Counted from the first letter of the stretch, positions 48,797 through 60,365 are shown. The stretch is DNA of 64,000 nucleotides from Harmothoe impar (GCA_947462335.1 OX381716.1:2600438-2664437), one strand, 5' to 3'. Notes: generated by a model from the sequence alone, not told the origin. Translations and numbers: made by a program.

Positions 48797-50210
48797 TTTA
48801 TTAACAGTGTTTGAATCGGGGACTTTGAGAATTTGGTCTAGACCGTCCCCATTTTGTCAGTTTTCAGTGACATTTCCAAGAATCGAAAATTACATTATTT
48901 AGGGGTGGAATTTGATTCTTGTTTTGACGTATGCATTGTAGAAGGGTTCAATCTATTTATTCATCATATTTTCACCTTGCAACTCCAGTCCAATACCCTG
49001 TGAGGGTCTCCGGCTGATGGAACTTTTGTTCATCGGTGGCCATTTCCATGGTCACGCCCTTTGGTAGTGGTTTTCGTACGCCAAGGATGAACGAGCACAT
49101 CAGACTTGCCAGCTTTCGAGGTGGAATGTCTAAAACATCCCTCTGTTCTTGTAGTGTCGCACGGAAATTACCATGTACCTTCCTCATGACCTAAAAATTT
49201 TAAAAATACGACATATATTTACTGAAATAATGGAGAAAAACTAATTTTTTGATCAGATTTTCAATTCTCCCAAACGCACCGAAAGTAAATTCTCCCTACT
49301 CCCTGACAAGACGCGCATTCAAAACATCAACAATGGCTATTTAATTTTACTTACCACCTCAGTTTTTCTGACTGTGTTCTTGTTTCTTCAGTCTAGCACA
49401 TAGCTACGGTGCATGGCTTCATCCTCAGTGTCTTGTTTCTCCTGGGTTTGGGGTATAGGCTCAGTGGGCACCTCTTCAACCACTGGAGGAGTGGCTTCCT
49501 CCTGTACGTCGTCTGCTATGGCTACCTGCGTTACATTCAAGTCATCGTCCACCTCAAGAATTTGGTCAAACATGTCGAAATCTGGATCCATGGCTTCCTG
49601 GGTTAGTTCCTCCAGTACCTCATTGGCTATTTGGTCTAGCATGAACTTCTCCACATTAAAAAAAGCACCGCAAAATACATTACGATCCTCTTTAGTTTTA
49701 TCCTTTTCACTGGCTTCCCTGTACAACTCCATTTTGACGTTTAGCAAACGACAGGAACTTGTTTTCCGCAGAACCGGAAGTGACCATGCGCTAAACATAT
49801 ACCTACGCCAGTGCTAAGGCCGGGAGCCATCTGATACGAAAAAGTCTAATCATGCTGATACGAGCCAAATTTACCGGAAGCCACCTGATACGGTACCCCG
49901 GCTGTAAGTGAATGGCTTCCCATATTCAACCAAAACCATTTAATAATAACAGTAATTTATTGATGGTGTGGCTCATTTAAACGTTGTTGGGAACAATCTA
50001 AGATGGCAATTCTTAACGGGGAGAGGAACAGTGAACTTCCACAGAAAACTTCCTTAGAAATAGCTACTGCTATGCCTAGACAACAGACACGAGCAGCATA
50101 GCCAGGTAAATGCAACACTCACCACTAGACTAGGCTTAGCTCAGGTCCTATGGGGCATCTCCACCAATCCAAACCCACCCAAACCACTCTCATTCCACGG
50201 GTGCCAAATA

Positions 50211-50497
50211 GACTGATATTGGGGGTAGTGGTGAGATATGGACATCCACAGGGAGTTAATTACAAATATACTGATATTGGCGGTAGTGGTGAGATATGGA
50301 CATCCAGAGGAGAGTTAATTACAAATAGACTGATATTGGCGGTAGTGGTGAGATATGGACATCCACAGGGAGTTAATTACAAATAGACTGATATTGGCGG
50401 TAGTGGTGAGATATGGACATCCAGAGGAGAGTTAATTACAAATAGACTGATATTGGCGGTAGTGGTGAGATATGGACATCTACAGGAGAGTTAATCA
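50211..50497. repeat. 58/59-bp tandem array, about 5 copies in an AB pattern
   Basis: ACTGATATTGGCGGTAGTGG starts units at 50,212, 50,270, 50,329, 50,387 and 50,446. Units alternate between CATCCACAGGGAG (58 bp) and CATCCAGAGGAGAG (59 bp) variants, so the array grew as dimers. Confidence 0.93.
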
Positions 50498-50547
50498 CCT
50501 GTGCAGACCTCCATCTACATCTCTGTCTGCTCCCGCAGAGACGGCAG

Positions 50548-51270
50548 GCTTCAAGACCAGATGGACTCTTGTTATTTTCTCACATCTCTTCAGCAATCTT
50601 CACTGGCTTACATGTGAGACAGCCTCATTGCAATCTGTGTTTGAAGTGGACTGCCAATATTTGCTAGTAGGCACAGTGGCTGCTTCAAGACCAGATTGCT
50701 GCTATTTTGTTCCCTCTCTGCAGCAATCTATACTGGTATAGGCGCCGGTATTACGGTACCATAATATTCTTGGTTCTGTTGGATGTTGTACTGCAAACCC
50801 TTCAGTCTGACGACAGGTGTTGGGGTTTGGACAGAGGGTGAACAGCCTTCCAGTCTGTGTGTGCCCATGGAGGCTGGCTGCCAATACATGTTGATGTCCG
50901 GGAGGACCTGCCAGTTAGTGTTAGCTTATTCACAACCCTCACTGCTACCACTTAGGCAGCAAACCGTGCAGATTTACCTGATATTGGGTCTGGACTCTAA
51001 GGAGTACTGAAGTGAAGCTTGACTAAAGACCACTTTATTGCAACCTGTACACTGTAATCGAACTATTATCGACCTTATTCTTTCATATCGTATAGTATTA
51101 GCTAAATATTATCTGGAAGCAAGTAGGTTCGTTACACTGGCCTTTATGTGAGTCAGTTGTATTGCAGTCTGTGTATGATGAATATTTGCAAGTAGCCAAA
51201 GTTTGTCTTCAAGACCAGGTCGGCTCCTGTTATTTTCTCACATCTCTGCAGCCAACTCTACTGGTGTATG
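50548..51270. repeat. Diverged direct repeats (about 65-bp cores)
   Basis: CTTCAAGACCAG...GTTATTTTCTCACATCTCT...CAGCAATCT...ACTGG occurs at about 50,548, 50,682 and 51,208 with moderate divergence. No coding frame persists across the copies. Confidence 0.7.
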
Positions 51271-51549
51271 TAGAGTCTTTTCTAGGTCTCTCCCCAAATG
51301 CCTGGACTACAGGAACTCTTTTATAGAAAATGGACTGAAACATTGCTACTTTCCTGCTCTCTCATGCCAATCACACAGTGCTAGTGACACAAAACATAGT
51401 TCTCAATATCATCTTCAATTTTCACAACAGATACATGGCTGATGTACATGTAACCAGTAAAATTTCTTCAAATAGCTTCAAATTGTTTTATAGTTGAATT
51501 TCATAACTTAGTTTAACTTGGTGTAGGTACGTTTTCACTGTGATCTGCC

Positions 51550-51720
51550 ATATTTTGGCAGAGTAACTCACCAGTGGTGCATTCAAGCATCATGCTGACC
51601 CTACAGAGTTGAGATACTCCGGAAAAGTTGGCATGCTGTAGCATGCTGTAGCACATGTGAGCTTACTGGGGCTGCATTGGTGCATCATGACAACAAATGT
51701 CATCTTTTATCGAAATGCCG
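51550..51720. mobile_element. TTAA-family MITE fragment
   Basis: AGTAACTCACCAGTGGTGCA, TCAAGCATCATGCTGACCC, GCTGCATTGGTGCATCATG and CATCTTTTATCG in family order; terminal ends decayed. Confidence 0.6.
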
Positions 51721-51929
51721 GAATAAAGTCCCAGACTGACCAGCAAATAAAACACCCACCCTGTCTGCGGCATGTCACCAAATCAAACAATGACTGTCCT
51801 GAAAAAAAAAAGCCAACACTTCCGCTGTGCGTGTGCTTTGATCGCTGGGGTGTTTGCATCCCGAAGCAGGGTCACTGGAGCATCCCAAAAATAGCGTCGA
51901 TTGGGGCGGCTCCTAAACAATAATGCGAT

Positions 51930-54110
51930 GAGGACATCACAGCACGGGGAGAGGGTTTTAGGTGGACAGGCTTTGGTCGGCTTTGGACTAGGAGTCCCTC
52001 ATGCATCAACCCAAGTCTGCTGTTGGTGTGCAAGGACTAGAAACTGCAGCAGCCATTTTGAAGGGGCTGTTCTATAAACCAATGCAGCAAAAGGGGTAGC
52101 TTTTCAGAAAGGTTGTTGATAAATTTAAAAGATGAATATATGAATATAACCTCTAAAACCAACAAAACTTTATTATGAAAAGGGCACCCTTCTTTGCTGC
52201 ATTGGTCATTATGATGATGCTCAAATGAGCTTAAAGGTACTCAACACAATCTCCACATATGGCACCTGGTGGCAAAAACTGGAACTACCTAAATCCATGA
52301 TATTTGCATATTTCTCCCACTTATATGTCATGTTCTTCCTTTATCTACCATCCAAGTGTCGCACCTTGGTATTTTACACATCCTGATCATTATATTTCTT
52401 ATCTTCCCTGCCCATAGGCTCATACAGTGAATAGATAAGAAATTATTTTAAATAATTCAGCAAAATTTCATTTTTCCTGTGACCCCCTATTTTCTCGTTT
52501 TCAACATGTTTCTAATGATCATCTTAATGCATGCCTGCATATTTATTAAGATATTGTTGGGAGATTTTTTTTCTGTGTCAAAATGTAATGTAGAAAAATA
52601 TGTTTTTCTCATGAGGGCCTATATGATGCACCCAAATTAGAAAAGGCAAATAAATCCCATGACATAGGATTTTTTTCTTTTCTTTGTGTTCCATATGCAT
52701 CAGGCTAAAATCCCTAAAAGTCGTTGAGAAATATTGTTGGTCGATCTACAATCAGGTAGATTGTGTTGAGTACCTTTTAAGGGCAACAAGAATTCAAAAG
52801 TGATAAATAATCTCTTTTATTTTTCGGTATTTATATGAATTCCTGCACTGGTGACAAGTGTGCTAACTACTCCACTAGCAACCCTTGCTTAGCTTAAAGA
52901 CCCTTACCTAGTTGTGGAAGGAGTCTGGACAGGACTAGGGACCATCAGGACCCTTACCTAGTTGTGGCAGGAGTCATGGCAGGATTTGGTCATTGGCTGG
53001 TGCCTAGGCTGTGTAATTGCACGCCTCATTGGTTCTAATTTCACGCCCTATTGCTTCCATTCTTCCGTAAAAGAAAGGAAAGCTCAGCAGTTTCCGCAGC
53101 CAAACAGGAACCAAACAGGAACAAAATACCTGCCACTCCATCTCCCATTCAACATCACAAACCAAGCTGGCTCCCTTTTATTTTTGAGGATCTTTGCTTT
53201 CATCAGTTGGTGATGATTGGTTTTCTTTTTCACCATTTCCCATTTAGATAAGGTCTCAGTGTCTGGGCTGTGTGGGAGAGGGCCTGTGCAGGCGGTAGGG
53301 GGGGGGCTACTCTGCCATAGGGGGAGTTAGAGTTGTACCATTGCACATGATAATAGAACAGTGGGGGGCAAACAAACGCCACATGGTTGGTATTTTATAG
53401 GGTATATGAACCATATCTCACCCAATGAGATTGATATACACATAGGAATTATCACAAAAATAGACATATCTCTCTAAACGAGATTAACACAGTCCTATGC
53501 ACATACCATGTATCGTTATAGTGAAGCCTGAAAATAATGAGGCCCAATTAGAATATATCAAAATACAGTAAGGAGTGATGGTACTATTATGCTGAAACTA
53601 CCCAACTATGTGGCAGCCTGTGTTTGCCACTCAGTCCAGGCCCTGTGACATAGCAGCAGAGGAAACTCTAACCTCTGCTATACCCACTCCCCATGGATCC
53701 CCTGTTAAAACTGAATGAACTCTATACCACAAGAGAATTGCTTCTTAGTTGAGTTATAAACATTGCATCTTTAGGCTTTTCTACTGTAAGATATAAATCA
53801 TGACAAATATATTTTGCTTTGTATGGACATTTATACTAATCCTTATTCCCAAATGCCATCACACGAAGGAGTATTGGTGTCAAAATGTGATCTTTGCTGG
53901 GGATCTAAAAGGATATTTCTCAAATCATATTCCAGAACTTTTATTCCCCACACAACACTCTGGGAAATACACACAGCCTTATTCTAAACATTTCTGTCAG
54001 AATATAAACAATGCTGGGGCACACTGCAGACCACCTAGGCCTACCTACTCAGCTACATCCCACATAGCCATGGTCACCTGACAAAAAACATACTAACAAA
54101 GATATCAACG
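51930..54110. other. Non-coding, nothing recognised
   Basis: No coding-like frame longer than expected by chance and no clear tandem repeat apart from a short duplication of GACCCTTACCTAGTTGTGG (52,900-52,970). Confidence 0.5.
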
Positions 54111-54116
54111 TTAACA

Positions 54117-54275
54117 TGACCTGTGCGGCAGTCAAGCATCATGCTGAGCCTCTGGAGGTGTATCAACCCTGTATGGGATGCATCAGTGCAGCCATGGCGG
54201 CTGCATGGATGCACCATGATGACAAAGGTCATAGCACATTAAAGCACTCTGCTGCCCTTAAACGGTTACAGCGTG
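54117..54275. mobile_element. TTAA-family MITE, diverged
   Basis: AGTCAAGCATCATGCTGAGCC, GCATCAGTGCAGCCATGG, GATGCACCATGATGAC and CTGCCCTTAAACGGTTA in family order; the right end is close to the consensus TTAAAGGGTTAA. Confidence 0.55.
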
Positions 54276-54329
54276 TGGATGATGTGGTTTATCACTTAGG
54301 GGCATTCAGGCTCCCCCCCTACATTACAA

Positions 54330-54600
54330 CCCCCCCCCCCCCCCCACCCAGCCCCAACACTACAGGTGCACGTCTCAGTTTGACATGGGATATCTTTGTT
54401 GAGAAGTGGTGGGGAGATGTTTGTTTTATCACTTAAGGACACCTCCCCTTCTCCCTGGCTCCTCCCGGCTCCGCCCACCTCCCCCCGCCTCCCCCCTCCT
54501 CTCATCTCTTGCCCTCCCCTCCACTCCCTTCCCCTCTCCCCTCCTCCCCTCTCCTCCCTTCCCCTCTCCTCTTCTCCTCCCCTCCCCTCTCTACTGATAT
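54330..54600 (+). repeat. Poly(C) run and C/T-rich tract
   Basis: A C run at about 54,330-54,346 followed, after a short gap, by CTCCCCT-type polypyrimidine sequence at 54,437-54,595. Frames on both strands are low-complexity artefacts. Confidence 0.9.
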
Positions 54601-55544
54601 CTTCGACGTACAAGTGGACTGTCTTAGGGTGTCTTGTGACATCTTTGTTGAAAAGTGAGGCTGGGGGCCATCTTTGTTTCATCACTTAGGTACCCAGCAG
54701 CGTGTCAGGGTGTCACCCCCTACACAGGAAATCATCTATTTACTCCAGCCCTTAGCCTCTAGTGGCTGTCCCAGGTTAGTCATAGGGAATGGGTCAGGTA
54801 TGACCAAGTACTATTCAAGAATGACTTAGGCAAAGCAATATAATATGACAAATGCCTTACTCAAAATGACTTAGCCACTCACTGAGTTGGAGAAGACTAA
54901 AATAGGTTTGTCAGTACTAACCAACCTGGCATTATCAACTAACCTAGGTTGGTTGTATAGGCACCAAAAAACAAGTACCATAAATTCTCACGTATGAGTC
55001 TGAATTGTGTACACACACGAGAATTTAAAGTAACTTAGTTAGGCACTATAGTGCCTGAGATTGGTCTTATAGGGAGCCGAAAAATATCAGTGTAGGTGGT
55101 ACTGCCTCCTCTCCCTGTCTAAAAAACACTTCACATTAAAACTGTGCATGTCTTTGAAGCAATCTGATCGTACCCGTTCTCTCCTTCTCCCTGCAGTAGA
55201 TGCTTTTATGGTTTAAAAAATGGGAAACATTAATTGCTGATTCGGGGGGTGGTGCTGTTGATGAAGTGCTAGAAGTAAGGCCTGGGTGGTTTATAACTGG
55301 AGATTTAGTGACGTGATAAGAGTAGTCTGCATGCTACAAAGTGGCCATACACATCCTCATACAGTTTGTCTCCTTAGACGTTTCTCTCCCTCCTCCTCCT
55401 CTCAATTCAGAAACAACTTCAGGTCTACTAAACATGTGTCTGTGTTTGAGGTAATCATATTGTGGCATCAATGGTAGGTACACTGTTGTGGTAGAACTAA
55501 AAACTAACCCCTTCTTTGGCCTATAAGGGAGGCATACTTTTTTA

Positions 55545-55745
55545 ACAAGAGGGGTGTGGGGGGGGGCGGGGTTGGTAGATTTTCCCATTATGAAATTTTT
55601 TCTGGTACTCCCTTGAGATGTGTCAATTTTTCAGCCCCCCCCCATTGAACTATAGTAACGTGCAGGCTTTTCTGCTGAAAAGGGGAGAGATTTTACTGCC
55701 CCCACTTTGATGGGGTCCAAATACCGCCCCTCCCCTTGATAAATT
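55545..55745. repeat. Dispersed C/G-run element, diverged copy
   Basis: Contains GGTTGGTAGATTTTCCCATTATG, a run of C, TATAGTAACGTGCAGGC and GAAAAGGGGAGA in the same order as the element at 1,030-1,250. Homology is by shared order of short phrases, so the assignment is moderate. Confidence 0.4.
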
Positions 55746-55956
55746 ATAACCACTCCCTAAGTGGGTGTGGATGTGCCTTGTTCTGCCACTGAGGTTCATA
55801 TTCCCCTGTAGATCCTGATGTTGGGTGTCACCAACTCTGAGCTCTTTTAAAAACCAAGTCACTAGAAAAACGTTTTTCTGTCAATTATACTCAGCCTGGG
55901 TGTTTGGTCTATTGTTCCTACTGTAGTTTTATTTTCATATTTATGTTGTGCTACTC

Positions 55957-56050
55957 TCAGCGGAGATTTTGGAGGTACTAAGCGGAGGTTTTGTGGACTC
56001 TGAGCGGAGGTTTTGCAGGCCCTGAGCGGAGGTTTTTTGAAATAACCTCC
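55957..56050. repeat. 22-bp tandem repeat GCGGAGGTTTTG, 4 copies, with an inverse site downstream
   Basis: GAGCGGAGGTTTTG units end in TAACCTCCGGA. Inverted relatives (AACCTCCGCGGAGG; CCTCCTCCGCTCCTCCGC) occur at 56,850-56,905. The pair brackets about 0.85 kb that contains tRNA-like pieces. Confidence 0.75.
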
Positions 56051-56112
56051 GGACCCAAGCATGAATAAAGTATTCAGCTTGAATGCCATCGCTCTACCAA
56101 TTAGGCCACAGA
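56042..56112 (-). repeat. tRNA-like sequence (degenerate)
   Basis: The minus strand reads TGGCCTAATTGGTAGAGC, an almost ideal tRNA A-box context, then GCATTCAAGC, but the B-box position (GGGTCCGGAGG) is decayed. tRNA pseudogene or SINE head. Confidence 0.4.
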
Positions 56113-56582
56113 GGAAGGCTGATATACAGATCTTTCAACCCCTCACTCTATAATGCAATACAGCCTTGAAAGCAAGATGGGATTTATAGGGCCCCAGACA
56201 GGTAAAATCGACAAATCGACATGACCCTAGTGATAAGGGACAAGACTTACTCCTTAAAATCAACAAGGGACATGGACATTCCTTAAAATCGACAAGCGAC
56301 ATGAGGGCTAGTGATATTTTTACAGTGTCAGTGTCAGTGACAAGGGACAAGACTCTTTTCTTAAAATCTAAAAGGGACATTGCCATTTATCAAAATCAAC
56401 ACAGCTACCCAGTCTGGGGCCCTATTTATAAGGGACCTTCAGCATACCTTACGTAGTTTATCAATGATTCTATGTTTAGAGGTTTCTGCTATGCTTTTGA
56501 TGTAAATTATACTATGTTCAAAGAAAACACGGAAAAAGAATATCATAATAAAAATCCAAAATACATTTAGAAAAAGCTATTC

Positions 56583-56652
56583 CTTGTGAGACTCGAACTT
56601 ACACAGGTTGGACTGATTTAGCAACATCTAGACCACACAGCCATGGCACCTG
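56583..56652 (-). repeat. tRNA-like sequence (degenerate)
   Basis: The minus strand has GCCATGGCTGTGTGGTC (A-box-like), then GTAAGTTCGAGTCTCAC (B-box-like GTTCGAGTC) about 45 bases on. The acceptor stem does not pair well, so a tRNA-derived repeat rather than an active gene. Confidence 0.45.
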
Positions 56653-57053
56653 TACATAGTGGCTGGGTATAGAACATCTACTGAATGATACTTTGGATGT
56701 TATACACAATATAAGCAGAAGGGAACTATAGCAAACCCAAAGTAGTAGGTTCAAATCCCGGCCTGAACCTGTTACGTTTCACACAAATTTATCTTTTTTA
56801 CTTGGAAATTAGAATAGTTTGCATATGGGGATGGAGTATAACCTAGAAAACCTCCGCGGAGGTGTAGCATTTGCTGTAAAACCTCCTCCGCTCCTCCGCT
56901 ACGCATCACAAAATCAGATTACAGGTCAGAACAAAGGGCGATGATCCAATTTCCACCAAAACAGGTGGTATCTAATTTCAGCTCAGAATAAATGTGCACT
57001 ATAAAAGACAAATTCATATCAAAGAGACGCATCAATGAGAAGGTTAGCGATGC

Positions 57054-57239
57054 TTAAACCTGTAAGGATGGATGTCCCTAAAAAATGTGTCTGTGGAGTA
57101 CTTCACCAGTGCTGCATTGAAGCATCATGCCTATGGGGTTCAGACACTCCTGAAGGGTCGGCCTGATGCACCACTGGCAAATTTCTAGCTGGGGCTGCAT
57201 TGGTGGATCATTTAGTGAAATCTGTCCTCAAAGGGTTAA
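57054..57239. mobile_element. TTAA-flanked MITE (186 bp, internally shortened)
   Basis: Left TTAAACCTGTAAGGATGGATG, right TCCTCAAAGGGTTAA; interior AGTGCTGCATTGAAGCATCATG and GGCTGCATTGGTGGATCAT. TTAA at both ends. Confidence 0.7.
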
Positions 57240-57291
57240 AGGATTAGAGCACCAATCTGTTCATACAGGGTTAACTCTAACCATCAACACA

Positions 57292-57351
57292 TGCCCCTTT
57301 TTAACACCATGTGCTGCCTTTTGTTGAGGCACATGGTGTTAAAAAGGGGCA
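57292..57351. repeat. Perfect 23-bp-arm hairpin with a 14-nt loop
   Basis: TGCCCCTTTTTAACACCATG + TGC, loop TGCCTTTTGTTGAG, then the exact inverse complement. No mismatch in 23 pairs. Confidence 0.92.
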
Positions 57352-58164
57352 CTTGGGTGTTTGGGGGTGTGCTGCTGTTAACATCAAGGTTTATAGGAAT
57401 GGTGAGGCCTTGTGAGGGGCCTGACCTGTCATGTAGGCACCTCCTTTAACATAACACCACTGACTACCCTCCTATAACATAATACCACTGACTTCCCTTT
57501 ATAGTTCACTTTGGGCGATGTATATATTATATATATTTCTGATTTATCTATGTTGAAATGAGACCAAATTGCTTCAATTGCTCAATTTTTTCTCTTTCCA
57601 ACAACATTTTACATGACTATACTCATCAAGTATATTCCTTCCAAATATTTTGCAAAATTTCCAGTGGGCCCATGGGAAGGTTATTCTGAAGAAAACTGTG
57701 GGCCCGGACTCAAAATGACGGGCCATTGGCTCCCGGGCCAGCGTTAGTGTCTGCCCCTGTTATAAGTGTTGAAACCAGCTCTGGCAGGTCTGAAAACATC
57801 AAATTTGACAGCAAGATGAAGCACATTGACCAACTACATCCATTATCTTTTGCACGTTAAACCCCTATATCTGGTCATATCTGACTAGAGCAGAACTAGG
57901 GTCCCAGAGGGAAGAGGGGGAGGAGGCTGGCAGGAAGGTATGGGGAGGGAAGAGCACCAAATGTGTCAGATACCCCCAGTCCCCTGTAAGGCCCGATACT
58001 TTTTCTTTTTTTCAGATTTTCAGATATTCAGATTTTGAAGAAAAAATACATGGTAGAAATTGATAAATATGGGCATATTTGGTACCAAATTGAGCTTTAC
58101 TATCAGCAATACAGTTGGCTGGAAATACATTACATCTATTTAGATTCCCACAACCCCCTCCTCC

Positions 58165-58335
58165 CTGTGTGCCAGGCCTGCAGTATACCGTATAATACAG
58201 AACCAGCTCCCGGGGGGACCACACAGAGTAACGGACGTCCTGCTGTACACAGCCGCATAGAGATTATACCGCTGAGGTTTATAATACCTCTCCTCCATCC
58301 ACACAAACCACCCCCCACCACTTTATACCCTCTGT
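58165..58335. repeat. Dispersed repeat pair, member 1
   Basis: Shares CAGTATAC, AGCTCCCGGGGGGACCA, AGTAACGGACGTCCT, CCGCATAGAGATTATACCGC and CTCCATCCACAC in order with 58,880-59,035. Confidence 0.7.
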
Positions 58336-58879
58336 CCAGGTCCAGACTCCTCTAATCAGTGTGGTCTGTTACCCTGAGGGCATTTTAGTCCAATATGGTA
58401 CAGGCCTTCCCAGCTAACAAAAAAGTGTTATTTTATGTATATATAACGTTATGCCATGGTAAGGAGCCTTAGAGAAATGTTATGTGTAGTATACTGTGTA
58501 GCTGTATGGTAGTACAAAGACTCCCTGGACATGCTCCATTGCTTCTACCACTCTCCCACCTGTCCTACACCACTGGAATTACTACTGTTTTGTTGGTTGG
58601 TTGTGTTGTGGCAACCAACCAGTGACTCCCCAACATCAACGACACACCATGTTGGTTATGGTCGACTCAAATTGTTTTTTCCTTTACTGGATTACTACTG
58701 GCTATGTCTCACCAGATCAGACCAATGTGATGGAAGCATTTCTAAGATTTGAGCTCTATTTGTAGATCTGTCTAAACTGGTAGATCAGCAGGACTGTGGG
58801 CGGGATGATATACACTCAGGGAGATGGGTCCCTGGGGATTGGGGTAGGGGGAGTTGTGAGAGGGAATTGTACTAAATGT

Positions 58880-59035
58880 GGTGCCTCAAATATACAGCAG
58901 TATACAGTTCCAACTCCCCGGGGACCAGGGGGGTAACAGAGGTCCTATTGCACTGTACAGACCCGCATAGGAATTATCCCGCTGAGGTAGATCATGTTTG
59001 CCTCCCATCCACACCCTACATCACGTTCCCCATAG
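58880..59035. repeat. Dispersed repeat pair, member 2
   Basis: AACTCCCCGGGGACCA, GTAACAGAGGTCCT, CCGCATAGGAATTATCCCGC and TCCCATCCACAC match member 1 at 58,165-58,335. Confidence 0.7.
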
Positions 59036-59281
59036 GGAGTGGTCATTATCTATCCGGTGAAAAAGCCAGTGTGTTACTATAGCTATAGCTGAAATTTCCC
59101 AAACCACTATTGTCAAATGATGACCACCTCTCTCTTAATGAAGCCTCAGGAAGACTACCTTCACTACTACTGCTCTATCAAGTCTACTCTGGCACCCTGA
59201 GAGAGTGTTTGTATGAAAGCTCTGGTAACCGTGGAATTTAAGTTGCAAATTTTTACTATGACATTAGGGGTTACCAGAACT

Positions 59282-59471
59282 AATGTACCAACATAGGCAC
59301 CCAATGTACCAGCGAAGTAGTAGTTGCCATTGGTAATGTACCACCACAGGTGCCTAGTGTACTAGCAGGTCAGCAGTTAACACTAGTAATGTACCTCAAC
59401 AGGCACCCAGTGTACCAGCAAATTAGAGATTACCAGTGGTAATTTACCACCTTAGGCGCCCCGCGTACCAG
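59282..59471. repeat. 53-bp tandem repeat, about 3.6 copies
   Basis: AATGTACCACCACAGGCACC...AGTGTACCAGC with exact 53-base spacing and moderate divergence. Confidence 0.88.
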
Positions 59472-59946
59472 TTCCTTACCCTGAGGGCATGTTGTGAAGA
59501 CGAGGTTGTGCCTGGCTGTGAGAGGGTGCCTGATGGTGGCGCCCCCTGGACGAGTGGCAGGTGAGAAGAAGTGGGCACATGACCCGCCTGTCACCTTGGT
59601 AACAGAGCCAGGCGTCAAATTGAGAGCAGCAGGCGGGGGTAAAAGCTGCCCCTCTGCAGCCCCCACAGGGGGGTGTCACAGCAGCAGGTGGGGGTGGAAG
59701 TGATGTGATTAGTTGAACTTGTAGTGTTATTGCTATTTTTACAAGATGAAAGTCGTCTCATTGAATCTGTTTTGGCTGTATCATTTTAGTTTCAGCATTC
59801 CTATTGATAATAATGAGAAGATACACATTTTTTATGTGATTTACCAAGTCAAGAAATATAAATGATTTATGCATAGTGCTTTAGTAGTATAGTATGTATC
59901 GGAACGGGACTATGGTTAACTACTGTTTATTACTCAATCGACATGC

Positions 59947-60180
59947 AGCCAATCAGAGGCCTCCATTTGGTCACGTGACCGGAAGTGACCTACTTAGGGG
60001 ATTAGTGGTGACGTCACGTGACCTAGTTAGCCAATCAGAGGCCACCATTTGGTCACGTGACCGGAAGTGACGTCATATGACCTACTTATGGACCGGAAGT
60101 GACGTCATATGACCTACTTAGGGGACCGGAAGTGACGTCATATGACCTTATTTAGGATCACGTGACCGACTGGAAGTGAC
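59947..60180. promoter_or_regulatory. ETS/CRE/E-box/CCAAT motif cluster, tandemly repeated
   Basis: AGCCAATCAGAGGCC (CCAAT box) at 59,947 and 60,029; GGTCACGTGACC (palindromic E-box) several times; the composite ACCGGAAGTGACGTCATATGACC (ETS site fused to a CRE) at about 60,060, 60,092 and 60,125, roughly 32 bases apart. ETS-CRE composites are a known promoter class in animals. No coding start follows closely on either strand, so its target is unclear. Confidence 0.7.
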
Positions 60181-60214
60181 TTATTGAACTAGGTAGAAGC
60201 GTTCTTTAGAGTGT

Positions 60215-60365
60215 ATAAGGGGGGAGGGGAGGGGAGGGGAGGGGGGGGAGGGGGGCCCCTTTAAGATGCATGGGGAGGAGGGCGCTTTTAGGATGCATGG
60301 GGCGGGTGGGGGGGAGGGGGGAGGGGGGAGGGGGGCACTCTAGGGGGGTGGGGGGGCACTCTAAG
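60215..60365 (+). repeat. G-rich tract
   Basis: Repeated GGGGAGGGGAGGGG and GGGGGGAGGGGGG runs with CACTCTAGGGGGGTGGGGG units. Strong G-quadruplex potential. Confidence 0.9.

Larger units (their letters stand above)
46991..49798 (-). pseudogene. Broken DUF3504/Crypton-type tyrosine recombinase
   Basis: Exon 1 49798-49355 (444 nt, acidic N-terminus) is followed by GTAAGT. Exon 2 49190-48976 follows an AG, joins in phase 0 and gives a family core-binding segment (NKNTVRKTEV + VMRKVHGNF...IPPRKLASLMCSF). Damage: TGA in frame at 49,390-49,388. No middle part (arm-binding remainder and Arg I box) was found in 47.8-48.97 kb, where a foldback and T-rich repeats sit. The next fragment (47805-47491) holds DDADRCPVRMYKLLSSKR and SHTVRATMITNLLHAGI (the HxxR box) but then stops. 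The tail (about 47,516-46,991) continues in another frame with SMPQQRNLCEILVNR, a Pro/Ala/Thr/Ser-rich linker and a final MFTGANVTIQGSI beta motif, lacking the usual GH box. Same family as 16,919-18,694 but clearly a different lineage and not functional. Spans and damage only are described. Confidence 0.8.

Noticed and set aside
54296..54685. 129-codon minus frame
   Set aside because: Antisense of a C/T-rich tract (Glu/Gly/Arg only).
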